Assembly: GCF_000613925.1 (NCBI RefSeq)
Contig: NZ_BAJX01000003.1
Location: 124,001 to 188,000, forward strand
Source: Prevotella histicola JCM 15637 = DNF00424
GTDB lineage: Bacteria; Bacteroidota; Bacteroidia; Bacteroidales; Bacteroidaceae
Direction of reading: 5' to 3'
Length of the DNA stretch: 64,000 bases
The notes beneath the pieces were generated by a model. The model searched no databases, had not been told where the DNA came from, and saw nothing but the letters and a program-made list of their open reading frames with translations. Every line of letters starts with the position of its first letter. The first letter of the stretch is position 1. The position numbers and the translations under genes are program-made. Shown here one piece after another: positions 18,034-24,521 of the stretch.

Positions 18034-19596
18034 ATGATAGCAACCATACTACCCTCCAGCACGACATTCCATGCCGTCGAGTACAACGAACGAAAGGTGG
18101 CCAAAGGTCAGGCCGTGCTCCTTGAAATGCAGAACTTCGGTTATGTGGGAGCCGTCGATGACTACACGCCCGAGCAACTGCAACAGTTCCTGATGGACTA
18201 CTCGGCAAGAAACGAGCATATCCGCAAGGCGCAGTTCCATGTTGCTATCTCCTGCCGGGGACATGAATACTCTCAGGAGCAGCTTCTGGATATTGCCCAC
18301 CGGTATCTCCATGAAATGGGCTATGATGATGAAGGCCAGCCGCTTCTTATCTATGTGCACAATGACACCGACAATAATCACCTTCACATCATCACCAGTC
18401 GGGTGAATCCTAACGGGCAGAAGATAGACCACAACCATGAGCGCATCCGCTCGCAGGAGGCTATCAACAAGATTGTTGGCGAAGATGAAGAACTGCGTGC
18501 CAGCCTGTTCTTAAAGGAAGCCCTCGGTTACAAGTTCAATTCGCTCACTCAATTCAAAGCTATCATGGAAGCATCCGGCTATGAATGTTTCGAGCGTGAC
18601 GGCAACCTCGAAATAGCACGCAGCGGTCGTGTACGCACCAATATTACTAAGGATGACTTGATAGCAGGATTTTCAACCATTGATGAAAAGGAGACCTACA
18701 AACGTCGTATGCAGTTGGGGGCTATAATGAAAAAGTACCGTAACATGGTTTCCAGCCGTGGCGAGTTGGCGGACATCATGCAAAAGAAATTTGGTGTCTC
18801 GCTCATCTTCTTCGGTTCAAAGGACAAGCCATACGGTTACATGATAGTGGATCATCACAAACAGGCGGTGTATAAAGGTGGCAGCGTACTCTCCATCAAA
18901 CAGCTGCATCATTTCATGAGCGAAGAAGAACGAGTCAATAAGGTGGAACTCTATGTGGATGCCATGCTGGAGGATAATCCACGGATGATTGCCTACGAAC
19001 TCAACAGAATGTTATGGCGACAGTATGGTACCCACATTGCCAAAGGTCGCTTCAAACTCCTTGGTGGCAGGGAGGTTGCCCTAAGCGATAACGTGCAAAA
19101 GGTGTTGAAGTTCAACTTCATGCTGCGCCGTGTCCAGGCATTTTGTCCTACCAACGAGACGGAACGCGATATTCTGTGCCACATTTGGAAGATTGAGAAT
19201 CCCCACCTTATTTATATAGAGCCACACGGCATCCTCAACAATGGCTTTGCCGTAGAAGTGCTGAACAATCTGGCTGCATCAACTGATAAGCAAGACTTGA
19301 GGGCAGCATTAAAAGAAAATCATCTTGCCATTTTCAGACAAGGTGACGAATACTATTGTGTCGATTTCTCGCACAAGTCTATTTTTAACTTGGCTTCAGA
19401 AGGTATCAACTTCAAAGCCTTGCTCCCAGCTCTGCAAGTGCTCCAACCTATGCCCATCCACAACACTTATCTTTCTAATAGCATCCTGAAAAATATTCTT
19501 TCATACCAGACCTCAGCATCCGAACGAAATGCAGAATGGGAAGTGGGTAGTAAAAATAGCTATGAGGTTGATGATGAACGAAGCCTGAAGCGATAG
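18034..19596 (+). CDS. Relaxase (MOBP-like mobilization nuclease)
   Basis: A 520-residue relaxase that would nick one strand at oriT and lead it into the recipient. The N-terminal ~170 residues are the nuclease domain: the likely nucleophile tyrosine in HAVEYNERK (residue 17), a second motif around HEYSQEQLLDIAHRYLHEMG, and the metal-binding three-histidine motif HNDTDNNHLHI (~residues 107-116). The C-terminal half is not recognised. It follows the accessory protein in the same orientation and is closed by a terminator. It is much shorter than relaxases that carry a helicase, as usual for Bacteroides elements. Confidence 0.9.
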   Translation: MIATILPSSTTFHAVEYNERKVAKGQAVLLEMQNFGYVGAVDDYTPEQLQQFLMDYSARNEHIRKAQFHVAISCRGHEYSQEQLLDIAHRYLHEMGYDDEGQPLLIYVHNDTDNNHLHIITSRVNPNGQKIDHNHERIRSQEAINKIVGEDEELRASLFLKEALGYKFNSLTQFKAIMEASGYECFERDGNLEIARSGRVRTNITKDDLIAGFSTIDEKETYKRRMQLGAIMKKYRNMVSSRGELADIMQKKFGVSLIFFGSKDKPYGYMIVDHHKQAVYKGGSVLSIKQLHHFMSEEERVNKVELYVDAMLEDNPRMIAYELNRMLWRQYGTHIAKGRFKLLGGREVALSDNVQKVLKFNFMLRRVQAFCPTNETERDILCHIWKIENPHLIYIEPHGILNNGFAVEVLNNLAASTDKQDLRAALKENHLAIFRQGDEYYCVDFSHKSIFNLASEGINFKALLPALQVLQPMPIHNTYLSNSILKNILSYQTSASERNAEWEVGSKNSYEVDDERSLKR

Positions 19597-19620
19597 ACTT
19601 GTAAGCCCATAGACCAAGAA

Positions 19621-19650
19621 GAGCCGGGCAAGTCACCCAGCTCATTTTTT
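19621..19650 (+). terminator. Intrinsic terminator after relaxase gene
   Basis: GAGCCGGG (19621-19628) pairs with CCCAGCTC (19636-19643) with a single C-A mismatch, followed by T6 (19645-19650). It separates the mob genes from the convergent toxin-antitoxin operon. Confidence 0.75.
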
Positions 19651-19651
19651 A

Positions 19652-20761
19652 TCAATAAATCCTAGATGACTTGTAAGCCGAGGTCTGATACCAATTGGTA
19701 TCATGTTTATACCTTGAAACTGCTATAGTCGGACTAATTCCATACTTTTCAGCCTCTTTTGCAATAGCCTTCACTACAATATGCGGCGATAGGCTACTGC
19801 TTTTACCTGAAAGTATTTTATTCCAAACTTCACATGGAATTAAATGCTCTTTAGCAAAGTCGTTTGCCTCTTTTTCCCTTGGATCTTTTGAGTAGATAGT
19901 TCCTTCGATAGAGATGAACGATGTGTGCTCTTCTGAGAAGTGCTTTTCGATATGACACAATTCATGAAGAACATCAAATGCTAATTTATCAATATCATTA
20001 TATCGATAGGTAACCGTCACTATAGGATGTTGGTTTACATAAGTAGAGAAAGCATCAACAGGGGTTTTATCCAACTTTTCTACTACAACATAACCTATAC
20101 CGTTTTGATAAAGACTATCCTTGATAGCCATGGCTGTAAGTTTCCGCTCATTAGCCAATTTCGCGATTGTTTCAGCGGCCTTTATTCCATTGCCATGTAC
20201 ATAAGTCCTTTCTACTTTTTCACGTGAAGTTGCCAACCAGCTCAACAGAAGCCAAGTCTGCATATTCTTTTCGTCAATTTGAACCTTGTCGCTGTACTTA
20301 TATAATCCAGCTACTTGCTTGCTCATATCTGCAGATGACAGCAGGTCAAAGGAAAAAAGCGATTTTATTTCTTTCACCCGTTCAAGAAGGGGAAGAACTG
20401 CTAAATTCAATTTCTTATAAAGAAGTTTAAGATTGAACACACGAGCACACGCGTCCTCAAACGAACGTGCATTTTGTTCTTCCGATTGTTTCATGCTGAC
20501 TGCTTTGCTGTCATACATATAACCATTGTGCAAGTTCATCCAGGTTTTATAGGGAATCCCTAAATGGTTTTCCAGCTTCATGGCCAGATCGTCGTTCAGA
20601 TTGCGTTTGCCACGAATAAACTCACTCAGATGGGTAGCTTGCATACCTATCTGCTTTGCAAAGTCCTTTTGCTTGATGCCACGTTCCCGCAACTCTTCAC
20701 GCAAGATTTCTCCTGGGTGGATTGCCCTAACAGGAACTAATCTGTTACTTCTTGTTGCCAT
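19652..20761 (-). CDS. HigA-type antitoxin with ImmA/IrrE-like metallopeptidase domain
   Basis: A ~369-residue protein. Residues ~10-80 are a HigA-like helix-turn-helix (HPGEILREELRERGIKQKDF, ATHLSEFIRGKRNL). The C-terminal half has a zinc-peptidase signature HELCHIEKH (HExxH) with EKEANDFAKEHLIP downstream, as in ImmA/IrrE proteins. The ATG at 20761 is preferred over an upstream start at 20782 because it begins the conserved domain (MATRSNRL). It overlaps the 3' end of the toxin gene by 17 bases, with the toxin first, the HigBA order. The peptidase suggests that antitoxin stability or repression may be linked to proteolysis. Confidence 0.85.
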   Translation of the reverse strand: MATRSNRLVPVRAIHPGEILREELRERGIKQKDFAKQIGMQATHLSEFIRGKRNLNDDLAMKLENHLGIPYKTWMNLHNGYMYDSKAVSMKQSEEQNARSFEDACARVFNLKLLYKKLNLAVLPLLERVKEIKSLFSFDLLSSADMSKQVAGLYKYSDKVQIDEKNMQTWLLLSWLATSREKVERTYVHGNGIKAAETIAKLANERKLTAMAIKDSLYQNGIGYVVVEKLDKTPVDAFSTYVNQHPIVTVTYRYNDIDKLAFDVLHELCHIEKHFSEEHTSFISIEGTIYSKDPREKEANDFAKEHLIPCEVWNKILSGKSSSLSPHIVVKAIAKEAEKYGISPTIAVSRYKHDTNWYQTSAYKSSRIY

Positions 20762-21077
20762 AATGTGTACTATCAATTTCAATTAGTTCTACTTCGATGC
20801 CATCCTTTGTCTCCTTGAACAACAGGCGTTCTACCAAACCGTTTACAAGTCGAACAGAGCTTAGAGGCTCTTTCTGCTGATATTTCAATTTCTCATAGTG
20901 TAAGAAGCTGAAATTCTTTAGTTCGTCTGTACACTCTACATCATAAATGATTCCTACTGCCCGGATGTAGCCATCTAACAAACGTTTATTCTTGCATATC
21001 TGCTTGTATTTCTTGTCTTTGGTTTTGCCTATTTCATACAGCTCAGATAAGGCTTCTTCCTTGAAGATTATATTCAT
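20745..21077 (-). CDS. HigB/RelE-like toxin
   Basis: A 110-residue protein with the size and pattern of ParE/RelE-fold toxins: helical N-terminus (FKEEALSELYEIGKT, YKQICKNKRLLDGYIRAVGII), then beta strands including VRLVNGLVERLLFKETKDGIEVELIEID. Toxins of this type cleave mRNA at the ribosome. It lies immediately upstream of the HTH antitoxin with an overlapping stop/start, and the pair has a promoter with an overlapping palindrome (21108-21141). Family assignment is by size, pattern and context rather than by a unique catalytic motif. Confidence 0.8.
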   Translation of the reverse strand: MNIIFKEEALSELYEIGKTKDKKYKQICKNKRLLDGYIRAVGIIYDVECTDELKNFSFLHYEKLKYQQKEPLSSVRLVNGLVERLLFKETKDGIEVELIEIDSTHYGNKK

Positions 21078-21107
21078 GCGGTGAAATGTATCTTAGCCTT
21101 TATGCTG

Positions 21108-21141
21108 CAAAGATAAGACAAAATTCCCATATATGGTAATT
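21108..21141 (-). promoter_or_regulatory. Promoter and palindromic operator of the toxin-antitoxin operon
   Basis: TATCTTTG on the minus strand (21115-21108) is a perfect -7 box. Upstream of it, 21122-21141 is a 20-bp palindrome with one mismatched pair (AATTcCCATA / TATGGtAATT), lying over the -33 region, where a repressor would block RNA polymerase. HigA binding is inferred from the usual autoregulation of such pairs. Confidence 0.7.
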
Positions 21142-21442
21142 TTTTAATACTGTTATTGTTCACTATATACATATTTAACTTTTCTACATCTTTTATAAAC
21201 TGCAAGAAGAATGTTTTTGTTATTATCCCATGATATCGTTTACAATTAGAATCATAGCAGAGCATTACCGGATATTTTCATCTCCTGTAGTTAAACTACG
21301 TTAAAGGAAAAGGATTGCAAACTATAATCCATATTCACAATAAATTGTGCGTACTATCTCTATCTTACTATAAATATTATTATGTCTTGAAACCATCAAC
21401 AGAATATCGGCATTATCGTGCTTATTGACGAGTTAATAGTCT
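21142..21442. other. Intergenic region upstream of tra operon with two small palindromes
   Basis: No gene is supported. Two perfect short inverted repeats stand out: GTAGTT-A-AACTAC at 21287-21299 and CACAAT-AA-ATTGTG at 21336-21349. Both lie upstream of the proposed tra promoter and could bind regulators of transfer. Confidence 0.45.
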
Positions 21443-21474
21443 CTTGCAAATTCCATTTCCATTTTTTATCTTTG
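21443..21474 (+). promoter_or_regulatory. Probable promoter of the tra operon
   Basis: CTTG (21443-21446, one mismatch to TTTG), 20 nt, then TATCTTTG (21467-21474). The leader to the ParA start would be about 145 nt. Confidence 0.6.
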
Positions 21475-21626
21475 CCAATGATTTCACGATTTAGCATCTT
21501 CCTCATTTACCTAATTCGCAAGATACCTATTTCTCGAAATAATGCTACTGGGGCCCAACTCCATTTGATAACCGGCCTTCCAAAAAGGAGTTTGTTATTA
21601 TCACACAACTAATAACAACCTCGACA

Positions 21627-22316
21627 ATGAGAGACAACATCATGATTACCTTTGCCAATCAGAAGGGCGGTGTCGGAAAGACCACGCTCTGCACCATGTT
21701 CGCTGATTACCTGGCAGCAAAGGGAGAGAGCGTACTCGTTGTAGATTTCGACCGTCAGCAGACTATCTATTCCAAGCGAAATGAGGACGTGGAAAAGTAC
21801 GAGGGTGTGCGACTGCCTTACAGCGTACACACTTTCGACATCAAAGACGCTAACAATGTGAGAGAGTTCCTTACGAACCTACGCAACAGCTATAAAGGTT
21901 TCGTACTGATGGACACTCCCGGCAATCTGTCACAGCAAGGTCTGGTGCCTATCTTCGCCCTAAGTCATTACATTGTTTGCCCCTATCAGTTCGAGGCAAC
22001 CTCCATCAGTTCCACGGCTACTTTCATCGGCTTTATCGCCAAGCTGCAGCACATGCTGCCCATCATGAAGAGCCGGTTTATCTTCGTTGTGAACAAATGG
22101 GATAAGCGATATGGCAGGAAGGCAGAACTGGAACTGTGGGATAAGACAGAGGAAAGGCTCCGCCACTTCGGACTGGTTGCACCGCGCATAGAGGTCAAGG
22201 CGGATATGCAACGGTACAATACCATCGAACTGATGGGGCCGCAAAACGACATCGTGTCACCCACCTTCGACTTTATGTATCAACAGATCTTCAAACCTAA
22301 AGTGCCAACAAAATGA
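21627..22316 (+). CDS. traA: ParA/MinD-family ATPase, TraA-like
   Basis: A 229-residue ParA-type ATPase with the deviant Walker A NQKGGVGKTTL near residue 12, VVDFDRQQT and a Walker B-like LMDTPGNL. In Bacteroides conjugative elements a ParA homologue called TraA opens the tra operon; its precise role (positioning or maintenance) is unsettled. An internal ATG (21642) would give MITFANQKGG, equally plausible as start. Its stop overlaps the next start by four bases (ATGA). GC content rises sharply here compared with the spacer. Confidence 0.9.
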   Translation: MRDNIMITFANQKGGVGKTTLCTMFADYLAAKGESVLVVDFDRQQTIYSKRNEDVEKYEGVRLPYSVHTFDIKDANNVREFLTNLRNSYKGFVLMDTPGNLSQQGLVPIFALSHYIVCPYQFEATSISSTATFIGFIAKLQHMLPIMKSRFIFVVNKWDKRYGRKAELELWDKTEERLRHFGLVAPRIEVKADMQRYNTIELMGPQNDIVSPTFDFMYQQIFKPKVPTK

Positions 22317-22720
22317 AAACGAATACTTCCCATTTGCAGGCTGCACCTACCAACGACCTTCTCAATCTGCCCGATATAGACGGTGTGTTTAATGAGGTGA
22401 AGACATCAACTTCCCCATCGTCTTCTCAGCCAATGCTAAGAGCTGCACAGCAAGACATTCCCCAGACAGTCAGCAGTTGGCAGCTCTTCCAGCAGTATGC
22501 CCAACAGTACGGCTACCGTGTCAAGAAGTACGGCCGCAAAAACTATGAGATAGACAACGAAGTGGTAGAGTTACTGAAGCTATGTAACATCAACAATATG
22601 TCAGTTACCGACATCATCAACGCTGCTCTCCGTGCCTTCATCGGCACCAACGGCAGCTACCTCAAAGAGTTTTTGCGCAGAAACGATTGCATTATCAATA
22701 ATCTTCAAGATCATGTATAG
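22313..22720 (+). CDS. traB: DUF3408 family conjugation protein, TraB-like
   Basis: A 135-residue protein with a disordered N-terminal half and a C-terminal DUF3408-like domain (RKNYEIDNEVVELLKLCNIN and VTDIINAALRAFI, ribbon-helix-helix-like). DUF3408 proteins sit next to ParA at the start of Bacteroides tra operons. The start overlaps traA and the end overlaps the next gene, so the three are probably translated in a coupled way. Confidence 0.8.
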   Translation: MKTNTSHLQAAPTNDLLNLPDIDGVFNEVKTSTSPSSSQPMLRAAQQDIPQTVSSWQLFQQYAQQYGYRVKKYGRKNYEIDNEVVELLKLCNINNMSVTDIINAALRAFIGTNGSYLKEFLRRNDCIINNLQDHV

Positions 22721-23315
22721 GCAAAGTATCATCTGGACCGCCGCTATGGTGGATTACCTTAAAGACCATTATAAAGCGATGAGCAACGCCTCGTTAGCAG
22801 AGCATTTAGGTATTTCCCTAAGTTGCCTTCGTAAGAAGCTGCATGAGTTGGGCTTACACAAATGCCCTGTCACCAAAGCGATGACAGTGGCAGATAGGAT
22901 CAGACGGCTATACTGCAGCCACTCTCATAGTGAGATAGCCCGGCTTACAGGCATATCCACTCGGACAGTATCACGAATTGTGAAGAAGTTCCATCTTGTC
23001 AGGACGGCAGACGATGCCCTGCAGATACGGTCCCGTAGCAGAAGGAGCATCATCAAACGGGAGAAGGCTCGCGTGTTGTTCGGTCTGCCACAGAAAACCA
23101 ACATCAAGGTGGTGGGAAACAAGAAGCGGGTGGTCTTGAAGAGCATCCTGAAGTCATTTGGCTATTTGGTCATCCCCGGGCACAACACCTTATATTATAA
23201 TGAAGAGCTGAAGCGCAGGCCGATACGTGAGAGCAACGGACAGAAGATGGGGTTGACATTTCAGCCTATGAGTGTCTATCTTTCTGCATCAGTTCCATGT
23301 TCATCATTCACTTAA
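22713..23315 (+). CDS. Helix-turn-helix protein in the tra operon
   Basis: A 200-residue basic protein with two HTH-like segments: NASLAEHLGISLSCLRKKLHELG (~residues 26-48) and HSEIARLTGISTRTVSRIVKKFHL (~residues 71-94), the second close to resolvase/Sigma-70 region 4-like domains. The ATG at 22713 overlaps the end of traB by eight bases; the frame is open further upstream within traB but that part is an overlap shadow. Its C-terminal region (SFGYLVIPGHNTLYYNEELKRR) is not recognised. A regulator of transfer genes is a reasonable inference. Confidence 0.7.
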   Translation: MYRQSIIWTAAMVDYLKDHYKAMSNASLAEHLGISLSCLRKKLHELGLHKCPVTKAMTVADRIRRLYCSHSHSEIARLTGISTRTVSRIVKKFHLVRTADDALQIRSRSRRSIIKREKARVLFGLPQKTNIKVVGNKKRVVLKSILKSFGYLVIPGHNTLYYNEELKRRPIRESNGQKMGLTFQPMSVYLSASVPCSSFT

Positions 23316-23327
23316 TGCCTATTGCGT

Positions 23328-23693
23328 ATGAATTTTCAAATATTCTTTGGTTTTATAGTGGTTTGCTACATCTGCTATTACTTAGGAATAGTGGCCTACG
23401 ACCTGATGGTAAACAGCAAGCGGGCTGCCAGCGAAGACGACAAGGTACAGGAGGAAGCCATCGACATTTCTGATGAAGTAAGGGAATTTACCCCCGTGCT
23501 TATCACTCGCCCTATTGTCAAGAAGCAAAAGGCAGCTGCCATGAAACGGAAGCAGACGGCAGAGCTCCTGATGACCGGCGGCATTGAGGTAAACGACTTG
23601 CTGATCAAGGTGGAAGACCTGTCGAAAGACGGTGAGAACAGTGAACTGGGTGGGCTGCTTGCCGACTGGAAGGAAAGTCCACCATCTTCATAG
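23328..23693 (+). CDS. TraD-like small membrane-anchored protein
   Basis: A 121-residue protein with one N-terminal membrane helix (FQIFFGFIVVCYICYYLGIV) and a polar, charged tail with two helical segments. The ATG at 23328 is chosen over a TTG two codons earlier. In the standard order it takes the TraD position between the DUF3408/HTH genes and TraE. The function is unknown. Confidence 0.65.
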   Translation: MNFQIFFGFIVVCYICYYLGIVAYDLMVNSKRAASEDDKVQEEAIDISDEVREFTPVLITRPIVKKQKAAAMKRKQTAELLMTGGIEVNDLLIKVEDLSKDGENSELGGLLADWKESPPSS

Positions 23694-23812
23694 CGGATTT
23701 CTTCATGAATCATATATCGACCTTTAGCTTTAACATTGCAGACGTAGCACTTTAACTTGTTTGACTTACGGCTTTAACATGGAATTGAATTTCAAATTTA
23801 ATCCATTCGATT

Positions 23813-24175
23813 ATGTCGCAATTAAGAGAACAAGCAATAGCGTGCGCAAAGAAAGCTTGGAGTTTTGCGAAGCAGCAGTCTTTGAAATTAGCAGTGGGTG
23901 TATGTATGTTCACCCTGAGTACAGGAACAGCGTTGGCCAACAGCAGGGGGGCGGGCGGCTTCTCAAAGGCCACCACGGAGATCTCTTCGTATCAGACCCC
24001 TGTTTCCAACCTGATGAAGGCCATCGCAGCCGTCATCGTGCTTGTGGGTGCGTTCAATGTATATTTCAAGATGCAGAACGGCGACCAGGACGTGAAGAAG
24101 ACCATCATGCTCACCATCGGTGGCTGTGTGGCTTTCATCGCCATGTCGGAGGCGCTTCCGCTCTTCTTCAAGTAA
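23813..24175 (+). CDS. traE: TraE, DUF4134 family pilin-like conjugation protein
   Basis: A 120-residue protein with an N-terminal export signal (~residues 20-42), an intervening loop and two membrane helices (NLMKAIAAVIVLVGAFNVYF; IMLTIGGCVAFIAMSEALP). The GDQDVKKTIM loop between the helices is characteristic of DUF4134 (TraE), the VirB2-like subunit of Bacteroides transfer channels. It starts 119 bases after the previous gene, and TraF follows. Confidence 0.88.
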   Translation: MSQLREQAIACAKKAWSFAKQQSLKLAVGVCMFTLSTGTALANSRGAGGFSKATTEISSYQTPVSNLMKAIAAVIVLVGAFNVYFKMQNGDQDVKKTIMLTIGGCVAFIAMSEALPLFFK

Positions 24176-24237
24176 CTAACCGGTGGGAGCCGGACCATCT
24201 GACCATGCGTCTGGCTCCTGCCAAATTTCAACATTCT

Positions 24238-24516
24238 ATGGAAGATTTCTTTCCTATATACAAGGGCATACAGAAACCGTTGGAGTTCATGGGCATCAGA
24301 GGCCGATTCCTGACCTTTGCTGCCATAGCCATCGGCGTGTCCTTCCTCGGCTTTATCCTCTTCTCCATCATCTTGGGTAAGTTAGCCGGCTTCATTGCCA
24401 TGATTGTCCTTGCCCTTGTTGGACTGGCCACCATTTACATCCGGCAGCGCAATGGCCTTCATGCCAAACGCCACGATAAGGGTATCTGCATCTATCACGG
24501 AATCTTCAAACAATAA
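24238..24516 (+). CDS. traF: TraF, DUF4133 family conjugation protein
   Basis: A ~92-residue VirB3-like protein: a short N-terminus (MEDFFPIYKGIQKPLEFMGI) then a hairpin of two membrane helices (LTFAAIAIGVSFLGFILF and LAGFIAMIVLALVGLATIYI) and a basic tail. DUF4133 proteins pair with TraG, as VirB3 does with VirB4. The start at 24238 is preferred because it begins the family pattern; an in-frame ATG at 24205 would add eleven residues. TraG starts five bases after the stop. Confidence 0.85.
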   Translation: MEDFFPIYKGIQKPLEFMGIRGRFLTFAAIAIGVSFLGFILFSIILGKLAGFIAMIVLALVGLATIYIRQRNGLHAKRHDKGICIYHGIFKQ

Positions 24517-24521
24517 AGGTT

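Noticed and set aside
23761..24204. Upstream extension of the TraF frame across traE
   Set aside because: The frame is open but overlaps TraE, whose DUF4134 pattern is clear; only the part from ~24238 reads as TraF.
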